A stretch of 64,000 nucleotides of DNA from assembly GCA_015061915.1 (NCBI GenBank), contig SUVR01000003.1, forward strand, positions 62,001 through 126,000, written 5' to 3'. This DNA comes from Lentisphaerota bacterium (lineage in GTDB: Bacteria; Verrucomicrobiota; Lentisphaeria; Victivallales; UBA1829). Under the pieces are notes generated by a model, which saw only the letters and a list, made by a program, of their open reading frames with translations, ran no database searches and was not told the origin of the DNA. Positions within the stretch are counted from its first letter, which is position 1; each line of letters opens with the position of its first letter. Position numbers and translations under genes: made by a program. Shown one piece after another: positions 16,902-26,036 of the stretch.

Positions 16902-19775
16902 TCAGCCTTTTTCAAGGATCCGTTTCAGGTATTTTCCGGTATGGGATCCCGGTACTTCCGCCACCTGTTCCGGCGTCCCGGCAGCCACCAGCGTACCCCC
17001 GTTATCGCCCCCTTCCGGACCGAGATCGATCACATAATCTGCCACTTTTGTCACATCCAGATTATGTTCAATGACCAGCACCGTGTTGCCTTTGTCCCGC
17101 AGTTTCACCAGTACTTCCAGCAACTGCTTGATGTCCGCAATATGCAGCCCGGTGGTGGGTTCGTCCAGAATGTAAATGGTATGACCCCGGGGAACGCGTG
17201 CCAGTTCTGCCGCCAGTTTCACCCGCTGCGCTTCGCCGCCGGAGAGAGTGGTGGCAGGCTGTCCCAGCTGGATATAGCCAAGCCCCACTTCCTTCAGGGT
17301 CTGGAGTTTGCGTTTGATTGTGGGGATGGCATCGAAAAACTCGCAGGCTTCGGAAACGGTCATTTCCAGCACATCCGCTATATTTTTCTTCTTGTAGTAA
17401 ACGCTCAAAGTTTCTGCGTTGAAACGCCTTCCATGACAGCACGAACATTCCACATACACATCCGGCAGGAACTGCATTTCGATCTTTTTGATGCCGTCCC
17501 CCTGACATTCTTCGCATCTTCCGCCCTTGACATTGAAGCTGAATCTGCCGGGACCGAAGCCCCGGAGTTTTGCTTCCGGCAGCGAGGCGAAAAGATTGCG
17601 GATCGCTCCGAACATTTCGGTGTAAGTCGCTGCATTGGAACGGGGTGTACGCCCGATCGGACTCTGGTCGATCACAATGGCTTTATCAATATGTTTCAAA
17701 CCAAGAACCGCTTTGTGCTTGCCCGGTTCCTCCGCATCCGCCATTTTGAACTGCTGCTGAAGGACCCGTTTCAGGATTCCGTTGACCAGCGAAGACTTCC
17801 CACTGCCTGAAACCCCGGTGACACAGGTAAATGTGCTGAGCGGGATGGAGACATCAATGTTTTTCAGGTTATTATGTTCTGCTCCGATGATCTCTAAATA
17901 TTTGCCGCTGCCGCCTTTGCGTTTTGCGGGGATCGGGATCTCCTCTTCGCCGGAAAGATATTTTGCCGTCATGGACCGGGGGAACCGGACCAGATCCGCA
18001 GGTTTTCCTTCTGCCACGATCTCTCCGCCGTGAACGCCTGCTGCCGGACCCAGGTCGATCACATGGTCCGCCGCCAGGATCGTATCAATGTCATGTTCCA
18101 CCACCACCACGGTGTTGCCGATGTCCCGCAGCCGTTTGAGAGTGGCAAGGAGTTTATCGTTGTCCCGCTGATGCAGTCCGATACTGGGTTCGTCCAGGAT
18201 GTAGAGGACGCCCACCAGCCCGCAGCCCAGCTGGGTGGCAAGGCGGATCCGCTGTGCCTCCCCGCCGGAAAGCGTGCCGGATTCCCGGTTCAGCGTCAGG
18301 TAGCCCAGCCCCACATCCAGCAGGAACCGGAGACGGTTGCGGATCTCTTTGAGGATCTCGCCCGCGATGGCGGTTTTTTCTTCATCCAGCTTCAGATTGG
18401 ACACAAAATCCAGCGCTTTTTCCACGGACATGGCATTGAACGCATCAATGCTGACACCGGCAATCTCCACTGCCAGACTTTCCGGTTTCAGCCGTTTGCC
18501 GTGGCAGACCGGGCAGACCTGCCGGACGGTCAGTTCCGCCAGACGGTCCCGCACCGCATCGGACTCGGAATCCTTCTGACGGTGGTGTAGGTTGGCAAGG
18601 ATGCCCTCAAAGGGTTTTGTCATATTGAAACGGCGTCCGCGCATCCAGAAACTGAAGTCCACCGGTTCATCTCCGGTGCCGTAAAGGAGGGCGTCTTTGA
18701 TCTTCTGGGGCAGTTTTTTCCAGGGCATATCCAGCATATCCGGTTCGTCAAAATGGGTCGCCAGACTTTTCAGCAGGTGGTTGTAATAGATGATCAGCCG
18801 CCGGGGACCGCGCCGCCATGCGGGGATGGCACCTTTGCTGATGGAAAGGTTTTCGTCCGGAATGACTTTCGCCGGATCCATTACCAATTCCGAGCCGATG
18901 CCGTTGCATACCGGACACGCTCCGTACGGACTGTTGAACGAGAAGTTGCGCGGCTCCAGTTTGGAGAAGGAAATGCCGCATTTTTCGCAGCCCAAATGTT
19001 CGCTGATGACCTCCTCCAGCCAGATGCGGTTCCGGGAATTGTTGTCCGGATTGGCTATATCTTCCGTCAGGACGATGAGTGTTCCCTTGCCGCATTTGAG
19101 GGCGGTTTCCACAGAATCGTTGAGGCGGGAGGGATCAAGTCTGCCGCAGATGAGCCGGTCCACCACCGCTTCGATGGAGTGGCGTTTGGTTTTGGCAAGG
19201 GGCTTGAGATCGTCTTCCAGAGAAAGGATCTCACCGTCGATCCGGGCACGGACGAAGCCATCCCGTTTGATCTGCTCGATCACATCCCGGTGTTCCCCCT
19301 TTTTGCCGTCGATATACGGAGCAAGGATCATCATTGCCGCCCCGTCCGGCAGCTTCATCAGCTTTTCGCAGATCGCTTGAGGACTCTGCGCCTGAAGGAT
19401 CTTGCCGCATTTGGGACAGTGGGGCGTGCCGGTGTGGGCGTAGAGCAGACGCAGGTAGTCGTAGATCTCCGTTACCGTGGCAACCGTGGACCGGGGATTG
19501 GAGCCGGCAGTGCGCTGTTCAATGGCAATGGCGGGGGAAAGTCCTTCAATGTGATCGACTTTCGGCTTGCTCATACGGTCCAGAAACTGTCGTGCGTAGG
19601 CAGAGAGACTTTCCACATACCGTCGCTGACCCTCCGCATAGAGTGTGTCAAAGGCAAGAGACGATTTGCCGGAGCCGGAAAGCCCGGTGATGACCGTAAG
19701 CGAATCCCGTGGGATCGTTGTGTCGATATGCTTCAGATTGTGTTCTGAAGCGCCGCGTATGATAATATCTGTCAT
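16902..19775 (-). CDS. uvrA: Excinuclease ABC subunit A
   Basis: 957 residues, full length. Two ABC modules are visible: Walker [16 protein letters not shown] at residue 31 and [15 protein letters not shown] in the second half, each followed by LSGGEAQR signatures. Zinc-binding cysteine pairs occur in [10 protein letters not shown]...CPVCNGIG and [11 protein letters not shown]...CSCCHGRRF, together with the UvrB-contact region. UvrA dimers scan DNA for bulky lesions and load UvrB in nucleotide excision repair. The gene has its own promoter; uvrB and uvrC are not in the window. Confidence 0.98.
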   Translation of the reverse strand: MTDIIIRGASEHNLKHIDTTIPRDSLTVITGLSGSGKSSLAFDTLYAEGQRRYVESLSAYARQFLDRMSKPKVDHIEGLSPAIAIEQRTAGSNPRSTVATVTEIYDYLRLLYAHTGTPHCPKCGKILQAQSPQAICEKLMKLPDGAAMMILAPYIDGKKGEHRDVIEQIKRDGFVRARIDGEILSLEDDLKPLAKTKRHSIEAVVDRLICGRLDPSRLNDSVETALKCGKGTLIVLTEDIANPDNNSRNRIWLEEVISEHLGCEKCGISFSKLEPRNFSFNSPYGACPVCNGIGSELVMDPAKVIPDENLSISKGAIPAWRRGPRRLIIYYNHLLKSLATHFDEPDMLDMPWKKLPQKIKDALLYGTGDEPVDFSFWMRGRRFNMTKPFEGILANLHHRQKDSESDAVRDRLAELTVRQVCPVCHGKRLKPESLAVEIAGVSIDAFNAMSVEKALDFVSNLKLDEEKTAIAGEILKEIRNRLRFLLDVGLGYLTLNRESGTLSGGEAQRIRLATQLGCGLVGVLYILDEPSIGLHQRDNDKLLATLKRLRDIGNTVVVVEHDIDTILAADHVIDLGPAAGVHGGEIVAEGKPADLVRFPRSMTAKYLSGEEEIPIPAKRKGGSGKYLEIIGAEHNNLKNIDVSIPLSTFTCVTGVSGSGKSSLVNGILKRVLQQQFKMADAEEPGKHKAVLGLKHIDKAIVIDQSPIGRTPRSNAATYTEMFGAIRNLFASLPEAKLRGFGPGRFSFNVKGGRCEECQGDGIKKIEMQFLPDVYVECSCCHGRRFNAETLSVYYKKKNIADVLEMTVSEACEFFDAIPTIKRKLQTLKEVGLGYIQLGQPATTLSGGEAQRVKLAAELARVPRGHTIYILDEPTTGLHIADIKQLLEVLVKLRDKGNTVLVIEHNLDVTKVADYVIDLGPEGGDNGGTLVAAGTPEQVAEVPGSHTGKYLKRILEKG

Positions 19776-19800
19776 GATCGTTCCTTCTGTGTTTCAAAAT

Positions 19801-19828
19801 AATATAGCACAGAAGAATAAAAAAGCAA
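19801..19828 (-). promoter_or_regulatory. Promoter for uvrA
   Basis: Minus strand TTGCTT (19823-19828), 16-bp spacer, TATATT (19801-19806), 25 bp before the ATG at 19775. No obvious LexA box was seen. Confidence 0.6.
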
Positions 19829-19920
19829 CAGCCCGAAGGGCAGCATTTTTTATTCAGGCATATTGATACGGACAGTTAAGGACAGTTTGTGTTTTTCCGC
19901 AGTGATCTATTTTTTTGCGC

Positions 19921-19961
19921 AAAAAAATGGAACTGCTGCCAACTTGCAACAGCTCCATTTT
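19921..19961 (-). terminator. Intrinsic terminator after the lipoprotein gene
   Basis: Inverted repeat 19924-19938 with 19947-19961 (15 positions, two mismatches), and on the minus strand a T7 run directly after the stem (A-run 19921-19927 on the plus strand). It ends the transcript from the gene at 19984-20613. Confidence 0.75.
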
Positions 19962-19983
19962 CAGCAGATCTTACTATACCCGC

Positions 19984-20613
19984 TTATTCTTCCCAGACTG
20001 CGATCATTTCGGAATCGCAGGGCGTGTGTTCCAGATCTGTGGAGTGGGTCTTGAAGGGGATCAAACAGATGACCCAGTTGATGTACTGCGTCTGCGCATT
20101 GAGTTCCGTGATCGTTTCCAGAGGCTTGTTGGTCTTGGCATCCTTGACCGTGATGTAAAATCTGCCGTATGCGCTGCGGGTGTACTTACTGAAAAAAGCG
20201 ATTTCCGGGATCACAATGCTCAGGTCGGTATCCGGAACCGGAATCGGCAGCGGAGGAGTACCGAGCAGAAACTTGTCAATATCCGTTGCCAGAACGCCGC
20301 AGTAGAGCTGGAAGATCACATCCGCCTTTGCTGCATCCTTGCTGACGATCATTTCGTTTTCTGCGCAGCGTTTTTCCATGTAAGCCATGCACAGATCCTT
20401 CTGGGTCTGCGGGGAGAGATAGGAATAATCCATGAACACGGTTTTTCCTTTGTACTTGGTAATGTCCGCTTTGTCCAGTGCCCGTTCCACCACGGCGCAG
20501 GTGAGACCTTCTTCCACGGCGGATCTGCCGGTGTTGGTGGTGTGGGGAGTGGAGCAGGCTGTGCCAAGAAGGATCATGGCGGCGGACATGAGAATAAATG
20601 TCAGTGTTTTCAT
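19984..20613 (-). CDS. Putative lipoprotein of unknown function
   Basis: The ATG at 20613 begins a signal sequence (MKTLTFILMSAAMILLGTAC) with a lipoprotein-like but imperfect lipobox; the open frame extends 26 codons further without signal-peptide features. 209 residues. The mature region is not recognised; it contains YKGKTVFMDYSYL, a pattern reminiscent of outer-membrane-associated lipoproteins with an alpha/beta domain, and a long hydrophobic segment (PPLPIPVPDTDLSIVIPEIAFF). It lies downstream of the oad operon, separated by a hairpin, and has its own terminator. The ribosome binding site is weak. Function unknown. Confidence 0.65.
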   Translation of the reverse strand: MKTLTFILMSAAMILLGTACSTPHTTNTGRSAVEEGLTCAVVERALDKADITKYKGKTVFMDYSYLSPQTQKDLCMAYMEKRCAENEMIVSKDAAKADVIFQLYCGVLATDIDKFLLGTPPLPIPVPDTDLSIVIPEIAFFSKYTRSAYGRFYITVKDAKTNKPLETITELNAQTQYINWVICLIPFKTHSTDLEHTPCDSEMIAVWEE

Positions 20614-20656
20614 CGTCGGTTTACCGGTTAAATGTTGATTTTTTATAAAGTACGAA

Positions 20657-20689
20657 GAGCGCGAACGGGAAAACGCCACGTTCGCGCTC
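20657..20689 (-). terminator. Hairpin after oadB, possible weak terminator
   Basis: Perfect 11-bp stem (20657-20667 with 20679-20689) with an 11-nt loop, 39 bp after the oadB stop. On the minus strand only a broken T-rich run follows, so it may attenuate or stabilise the 3' end of the oad mRNA instead of ending transcription fully. Confidence 0.5.
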
Positions 20690-20727
20690 AAAATTTTCAG
20701 GGTGTCAGAAAGGCTGACAGCTCAGGA

Positions 20728-22449
20728 TCAGAGACCTCCGCAGAGTTTGAGGAGGACACCGGCGGCAACGGCAGAGCCGATCACACCGGAAACGTTGGGA
20801 CCCATTGCCTGCATGAGCAGGAAGTTCTGGCTGTCGTATTCCAGACCCACCTTGTTGACCACGCGGGCAGCCATCGGGACGGCGGAGACACCGGCGGCAC
20901 CGACGAGGGGGTTGATCTTTTCCTTGCTGAAGACGTTCATCAGTTTCGCCATCAGCACGCCGGTGGCAGTACCGATACAGAACGCCACGCAGCCGAGGAC
21001 CAGAATACCCAGCGTCTGAGCGCTCAGGAACTGTTCCGCAGAAAGCTTGGAGCCGACCGCGATACCCAGGAAGATGGTCACGATGTTGATGAGAGCGTTC
21101 TGGGCGGTATCGCTCAGGCGGTCCACAACACCGCATTCCTTCATCAGGTTACCGAACATGAGCATACCCATGAGGGGAGCGGCATCCGGCAGCAGGAAGG
21201 CGCAGAGCAGCGTGATGAGCAGGGGGAAGCAGACCTTTTCGATCTTGCTGACCTGACGGAGCTGGCCCATGCGGATCTTCTTTTCAGCATCGGTGGTGAG
21301 CAGTTTCATGATGGGCGGCTGGATGATCGGCACCAGAGCCATGTAGGAATACGCAGCAACGGCAATCGCACCCAGCAGAGCCGGAGAAAGACGGCTCGTC
21401 AGGAAGATGGAGGTCGGGCCGTCCGCACCACCGATGATACCGATGGAGGCGGCGTCCTTGATATTGAATTCAATACCCGGCACGAAGTTCAGCAGCAGAG
21501 CGCCGAGCAGAGCGGTAAAGATACCGAACTGGGCGGCACCGCCGAGCAGAGCCATCTTCGGGTTGGCGATCATGGGGCCGAAGTCGGTCATGGCACCGAC
21601 GCCCATGAAGATGAGCAGCGGGAACACGCCGGATTCAATACCAACGTTGTAGATGAGCCACTGGAGACCGCCGGGAGCGCCGATACCCGCCAGCGGAATG
21701 TTTGCCAGCAGAGCACCGAAGCCGATCGGGAGGAGCAGCAGGGGTTCAAATTCTTTCACGATCGCCAGATAGATCAGCAGCAAAGCCACCATCATCATCA
21801 GGACTTTGCCCAGACCCAGCAGCCAGGTTTCGCTGAAGTTGGCGCCGGTCTGGTGAATGATGTCGTAGATACCCGTGCTGGTCCAGAGACCGTAGAGGGC
21901 TTCACCCCAGCTGGGCAGCGGTTCCGGCTTGGAGCCGTTGGGCAGAGAGTCGTGGTTCACCAGAGCAGGCTGGAATTCCGCAATGATGTCGCCGGGGTTC
22001 AGTGTGGCGGAGCTTTCCAGACCGTCGCGGATCGCAACAACCTTGCCCGCCTGTGCCATTTTCACTTTGCCTTTGGTGCGTTCGATCGGCTTGATCGTCA
22101 TGATTTCGGCACCGTCGTAGTGCTTGTCGCCCTTCTTCAGGGAGTTGCTGTAAACGGTGGCAGTTTCATTCCAGATGTAAACCAGATAGTAGTGACCGTT
22201 CACCGGATTCACATAGTAATCGAACACTGCGTCCTTGTTGGACTGTTCTTCATTTCTGAGAAGACCGGGAACCTGTTTCTTCAGCTCACAGAGAGTCTGC
22301 GGCATTTTGGCTTCTGCAGCTTTTTCAACCGCACATTTTGCGTCTTTCACAGCGCATTTGACTTTGTCCGCACATTCATCTGCGGCGGAGACGAAGGTCA
22401 CCGCGCAGAAGAGAGCAGCCAGAGCCATGAGGGATTTCATCAGTTTCAT
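20728..22449 (-). CDS. oadB: Na+-translocating decarboxylase beta subunit with secreted N-terminal extension
   Basis: The ATG at 22449 is chosen; an upstream GTG (22461) abuts the GGAG site and cannot be used. 573 residues. Residues from about 185 on are a complete OadB/GcdB/MmdB membrane subunit with [27 protein letters not shown] and [12 protein letters not shown], the region that couples decarboxylation of carboxybiotin to Na+ export. In front lies an unusual extension: a signal peptide (cleavage near residue 22), a segment with Cys25, Cys32, Cys39 and Cys54, and a beta-rich domain up to about 165. Canonical beta subunits have about 380-430 residues. Gene order oadG-oadA-oadB, 9 bp or so after oadA. 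Confidence 0.92.
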   Translation of the reverse strand: MKLMKSLMALAALFCAVTFVSAADECADKVKCAVKDAKCAVEKAAEAKMPQTLCELKKQVPGLLRNEEQSNKDAVFDYYVNPVNGHYYLVYIWNETATVYSNSLKKGDKHYDGAEIMTIKPIERTKGKVKMAQAGKVVAIRDGLESSATLNPGDIIAEFQPALVNHDSLPNGSKPEPLPSWGEALYGLWTSTGIYDIIHQTGANFSETWLLGLGKVLMMMVALLLIYLAIVKEFEPLLLLPIGFGALLANIPLAGIGAPGGLQWLIYNVGIESGVFPLLIFMGVGAMTDFGPMIANPKMALLGGAAQFGIFTALLGALLLNFVPGIEFNIKDAASIGIIGGADGPTSIFLTSRLSPALLGAIAVAAYSYMALVPIIQPPIMKLLTTDAEKKIRMGQLRQVSKIEKVCFPLLITLLCAFLLPDAAPLMGMLMFGNLMKECGVVDRLSDTAQNALINIVTIFLGIAVGSKLSAEQFLSAQTLGILVLGCVAFCIGTATGVLMAKLMNVFSKEKINPLVGAAGVSAVPMAARVVNKVGLEYDSQNFLLMQAMGPNVSGVIGSAVAAGVLLKLCGGL

Positions 22450-22470
22450 GATTCGTTTCACTCCTGCAGC

Positions 22471-24531
22471 TTATTCAATGGTCATGATCGCCTGACCGGC
22501 GGTAACGACTTCTTTTGCACCGACGAGGATGGATTTGACCGTACCGGCGGCAGGAGCCTTGATCTCCGTTTCCATCTTCATGGCTTCAATGACCGCGACA
22601 ACCTGTTCGGCTTCAACGGCATCGCCTTCCGCAACTTCCACGCGGACAATGGTGCCCGGCATGGGAGCGGCAACTTCCGTACCGCCTGCGGGAGCAGCGG
22701 CAGCAGCGCCTTCTTCCACAATGCTGATGATCGCCTGACCGGCAGTGACAACTTCCTTGGCACCGACGAGAACTTCCTTGACCGTACCGGCTTTTTCCGC
22801 CTTGATCTCGGTTTCCATCTTCATGGCTTCGATCACGGCAACGACCTGACCGGCTTCAACGGCATCACCGGCAGCAACTTCAACGCGGACGATGGTGCCC
22901 GGCATGGGAGCCTTGATGTCGGCAGCAGCGCCACCGGCAGCAGCAGCCTTCTTGGCGCCGCCTTCCACAACCTGACCGCTCAGGTCGGCAGTGATCACGC
23001 CGCCTTCTTTGACCTGCACGTTGAAGGTCTTGCCTTCCACCGTGACGGTGTAAGCTGCGGGAACGGAAGCATCCGCTTTGGCAGCAGCAGCATCGGCAGC
23101 ATAACGGATACCCATGGGCTTATCGCCCTTGAGGAACGCGATACCCTTGTCGCCGCAGGCTGCGGAGATGAAGATGTTTTCTTCGGTGACTTCCAGGCCG
23201 TTCTTCTTGAGGATCTCGGTGTTGTATGCAATACCCAGTTCCGGGTTGGCATCGTTCAGTTCCACAACGGACTTGGTGGTGGGTTCGAGACCCAGCTGTT
23301 CGGAAGCCCACTGGACCAGGATCGGATCCGGAGCGACCGGCGTTTTGCCGAAGTAGCCGAGGACCATCTTGCCGTAGCCCTTGGGATCCATCTTCCAGGA
23401 ACCGTCTTTGTTCTTGCCCTGGACTGCGTTACGGAACGCCTGCTGGAAGTAGAACTGGGAGACCGGGGTGACGGAAGTACCGAAACCGCCGCGTGCAACG
23501 ACTTCACGCATTTCAGCGATACAGGCATCGTACTTGTCCAGGCAGTTGTTGTCGCGCATCATCTGGGTGTTTGCCGTGAGGGCACCGCCGGGCATGGGGC
23601 TGAAGATGATTTCCGGGGAGACCTGCATGGATTCCGGCGGCATGAAGTACTTGCTCATGCACTTCTTGAAGAGATTTTCCACCGCGAGGATCTTTTCCGG
23701 ATCGATGTCCAGCGTGTAGTCCGGATCGCCGTCCAGAACGTGATACATGGCGAGAATGTCGGCTTCGCAGGTACCGCCGGAGAGGGGAGCCATGGCGAGG
23801 TCGATGATGTCAGCGCCGCCGCGGATGGCAGCCAGGTTGCAGGCGATTGCGCCGCCGGCAGTGTCATGGGTGTGGAACTGGATTTCTTTCGCGCCTGCGC
23901 CGTAGGTGTTGTCCAGCAGTTCGCGTGCCATCTTGACCGTTTCATAAACTGTCTGGGGCTTGGAGGTGCCGGAAGCATCCTTGAATGCGAGGGAGTCGAA
24001 GGGGATGCCGCTGTCGATGATTTCCTGAAGTCTGTCCATGTAGAACTTCGGGGTGTGTGCGTAGGATTCGTTCAGCCCGGGAGCGAGGCCCATCATGGTG
24101 ACGGTGACCTGGTGCTTGAGGCCGTGAGCTGCGATGGCTTTACCGGAGACATCCAGGTTGCGGACGTCGTTCAGGGCGTCGAAGTTACGGATCTGAGTGA
24201 TCCCGTGCTTCTTGAACAGTTTTGCATGGAGGTCGATGATGTCGGAGGACTGGGAGGAGAGACCCACCACGTTGACGCCGCGGGAGAGAGTCTGCAGGTT
24301 CACGTCCGGACCGACGATACTGCGCCATTTATCCATTTCTTCAAACGCGTTTTCCTGGGTGTAGAAGAAGAGGCTCTGGAAACGGGCACCACCACCGATT
24401 TCGATGTGGTTGATACCGGCTTTTGCTGCAGCTTCGAGAGCGGGAGCGAAGTCTTCTGTTTTTGCGCGGGCACCGATGCAGGACTGGAATCCGTCACGGA
24501 ACGAGCAATCCATAAATTTGATTTTTTTCAT
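22471..24531 (-). CDS. oadA: Oxaloacetate decarboxylase-type alpha subunit with two biotinyl domains
   Basis: 686 residues. The N-terminal carboxyltransferase TIM barrel has MDCSFRDGFQS, LAFKDASGTSKP and the metal-binding FHTHDTAGG, then the conserved PYC/OADA domain. The C-terminus carries two tandem biotinyl domains (residues 541-604 and 622-685), each with an EAMKM motif; the biotin-accepting lysines would be K571 and K652. The copies are identical at 56 of 64 positions. The enzyme transfers the carboxyl of oxaloacetate (or a related 2-oxo acid) to biotin; OadB then decarboxylates it and pumps Na+. birA at the operon head would attach the biotin. Exact substrate not proven. Confidence 0.95.
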   Translation of the reverse strand: MKKIKFMDCSFRDGFQSCIGARAKTEDFAPALEAAAKAGINHIEIGGGARFQSLFFYTQENAFEEMDKWRSIVGPDVNLQTLSRGVNVVGLSSQSSDIIDLHAKLFKKHGITQIRNFDALNDVRNLDVSGKAIAAHGLKHQVTVTMMGLAPGLNESYAHTPKFYMDRLQEIIDSGIPFDSLAFKDASGTSKPQTVYETVKMARELLDNTYGAGAKEIQFHTHDTAGGAIACNLAAIRGGADIIDLAMAPLSGGTCEADILAMYHVLDGDPDYTLDIDPEKILAVENLFKKCMSKYFMPPESMQVSPEIIFSPMPGGALTANTQMMRDNNCLDKYDACIAEMREVVARGGFGTSVTPVSQFYFQQAFRNAVQGKNKDGSWKMDPKGYGKMVLGYFGKTPVAPDPILVQWASEQLGLEPTTKSVVELNDANPELGIAYNTEILKKNGLEVTEENIFISAACGDKGIAFLKGDKPMGIRYAADAAAAKADASVPAAYTVTVEGKTFNVQVKEGGVITADLSGQVVEGGAKKAAAAGGAAADIKAPMPGTIVRVEVAAGDAVEAGQVVAVIEAMKMETEIKAEKAGTVKEVLVGAKEVVTAGQAIISIVEEGAAAAAPAGGTEVAAPMPGTIVRVEVAEGDAVEAEQVVAVIEAMKMETEIKAPAAGTVKSILVGAKEVVTAGQAIMTIE

Positions 24532-24578
24532 TCTGGTTTGCCTTTGTGTTGTATGTTATTGTTCTGTAAAAAAATCTC

Positions 24579-24836
24579 TTATTTACCGCCGCGGTGCATC
24601 TTGACCGCTTCGATCGCTGCCTTTGCCAGGAGCTTATCCTGTTCGGAAAGACCGCCGGATTTCTTGGCTGCAGCCGGTTTCTTTGCAGCGGGAGCTGCTT
24701 TGACGAGTGCGTTTTTGTACGGTTCCAGGATTTTGGACATGAGTTTCATGCAGAAAATCATGAGAATGAGGAAGACATAAACCATCCCCATGCCGAGCAC
24801 CATGGCCTTGAGACCATCCAACAGCATCTGACCCAT
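24579..24836 (-). CDS. oadG: Oxaloacetate decarboxylase gamma subunit
   Basis: 85 residues: one N-terminal membrane helix (about 8-33, GLKAMVLGMGMVYVFLILMIFCM), followed by an Ala/Lys/Pro-rich linker and a C-terminal cytoplasmic helix ending HRGGK. This is the small OadG anchor that joins the alpha and beta subunits and binds zinc in studied enzymes. The position directly ahead of oadA supports the call. A short GC hairpin (24861-24873) lies in the 63-bp gap between birA and oadG. Confidence 0.88.
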   Translation of the reverse strand: MGQMLLDGLKAMVLGMGMVYVFLILMIFCMKLMSKILEPYKNALVKAAPAAKKPAAAKKSGGLSEQDKLLAKAAIEAVKMHRGGK

Positions 24837-24899
24837 AAGTAGAGTTCCTTCTGTTTGTTTGCGGCAGAGCCGCGTTTCTATTGTTAAAGAATTGTTCTG

Positions 24900-25643
24900 T
24901 TACAGCCAGGATCCTTTGACCACCCGCACGTCACCCGCGCTGAAGGTCAGAAGATCACCATCCGATTCGACTTCGATGGATCCATCCCGCCGGATCGTTT
25001 TGAAAGTTCCCTTGAAGCGTTTGCCGTCCGGTGCATCAAACAGAATCGTCTTTCCGACCAGTTTGTTTGCATCGCACCAAAGCTCAAAAATGCGCTCCGG
25101 AAACTTTGAATACATAATATAGCACTCATTCAGCGTTTTTGCCAGTAATGCTGTCAAATTTTTTACATCATATTTCTCTTTTGTAATGATTCCGAGGGAA
25201 AGGGCACGCTGATCCACCGTTGCCAGATCCTCCGGCGAAAGGTTGACATTGATCCCCATTCCGGCAATGATTCCGATCATCTGCCCGGAACCCACAACAC
25301 CTTCACAAAGAATGCCCGCAACTTTGGCATCATCAAAATAAATATCATTGGGCCACTTGATGTAAAAACGGTCGGCGACTTGCGGCACGACAGACCGGAG
25401 CAGATCCAGCACCGCCAGCGATCCCACACAGGTTGCAATAAAGACATCATTGATATTTTTCATCACAAAGGATGCCGTAATACAGGAACCGGGTGTGGTC
25501 AGCCATTTTCTGCCCAACCTGCCCCGTCCGGCGGTCTGGGAATGGGCGGCGACAAGGAGACCGTCCGGAAGGATCGGGAAATGCCGTTTTGCATAAGAGT
25601 TTGTGGAATCGACCACATCAAGATACATTATATTATCGTTCAT
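24900..25643 (-). CDS. birA: Biotin-[acetyl-CoA-carboxylase] ligase
   Basis: The ATG at 25643 begins the family core (MYLDVVDSTNSYAKRH follows) and fits the promoter; longer frames read into the palindrome upstream. 247 residues, the short class without an N-terminal repressor helix-turn-helix. The biotinyl-5'-AMP motif AHSQTAGRGRLGRKW is clear, as are IKWPNDIYFDDAKVAGILCE and GMGINVN. It would biotinylate OadA (both EAMKM lysines) and any other carboxylase. It is the first gene of the birA-oadG-oadA-oadB run, all on the minus strand. Confidence 0.95.
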   Translation of the reverse strand: MNDNIMYLDVVDSTNSYAKRHFPILPDGLLVAAHSQTAGRGRLGRKWLTTPGSCITASFVMKNINDVFIATCVGSLAVLDLLRSVVPQVADRFYIKWPNDIYFDDAKVAGILCEGVVGSGQMIGIIAGMGINVNLSPEDLATVDQRALSLGIITKEKYDVKNLTALLAKTLNECYIMYSKFPERIFELWCDANKLVGKTILFDAPDGKRFKGTFKTIRRDGSIEVESDGDLLTFSAGDVRVVKGSWL

Positions 25644-25672
25644 CAATAAAGCCCTTGTTGACCATTCCGTGT

Positions 25673-25701
25673 AATATATCCCGGAAATGCCGGAAAAGCA
25701 A
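25673..25701 (-). promoter_or_regulatory. Promoter for birA and probably the oad operon
   Basis: Minus strand TTGCTT (25696-25701), 17-bp spacer, TATATT (25673-25678), 29 bp before the ATG at 25643. Confidence 0.6.
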
Positions 25702-25771
25702 GGCGGGAATACAGGAATTTTGTGTTTATGATAGGAATGTAATCTTGACCGGGAATAACATCGCACGCATC

Positions 25772-25933
25772 CCCCCCCGGAGACAGGGCGCACGGCTTGA
25801 ATCTTCCGCCGCCGGAGCAGGCGGCGGAAGATTCTGCTTCTTTCCGGCGGGCGGTGAAACCGCTGCGCCCGCCGGAAAGAAGCGCGCTGCACCGCAGCGC
25901 AGCCGTGCGCCCTGTCTCCGGGGGGGATTTTTT
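25772..25933. repeat. 155-nt perfect four-way palindrome (cloverleaf-like element)
   Basis: A closed four-arm structure in the 393-bp gap between birA and the divergent SNF2 gene. Outer stem: 26 perfect pairs (25772-25797 with 25901-25926). Inside: arm 1 of 14 pairs (25800-25813 with 25820-25833), arm 2 of 17 pairs (25836-25852 with 25867-25883), arm 3 of 7 pairs (25884-25890 with 25894-25900). Junctions are 2, 2, 0 and 0 nt. On the plus strand it is followed by ATTTTTT (25927-25933). It could be a miniature mobile element, a cruciform-forming repeat, or a structured RNA with a terminator tail. No family assigned. Confidence 0.85.
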
Positions 25934-25955
25934 CATCCAAAAGTTATTTTCCCGC

Positions 25956-25984
25956 TTGCCTTTTTCCAAAAGCAGTGCTATATT
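25956..25984 (+). promoter_or_regulatory. Promoter for the SNF2 ATPase gene
   Basis: TTGCCT (25956-25961), 17-bp spacer, TATATT (25979-25984), 52 bp before the ATG at 26037 and 30 bp after the palindrome. Confidence 0.55.
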
Positions 25985-26036
25985 CTGATCCTTTAAACTA
26001 TGCAGTTTATTTTGCAATGGAAACAGGATCGGTAAT

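Noticed and set aside
20632-24780. 1382-codon open frame opposite the oad operon
   Set aside because: Antisense to oadB, oadA and oadG, which have clear family motifs. It stays open because the sense genes avoid TTA, CTA and TCA codons; its His/Gly/Asp-rich translation matches no family.
25766-25933. tRNA or tmRNA reading of the cloverleaf at 25.8 kb
   Set aside because: Arms are far too long and no T-loop, anticodon or CCA features are present.
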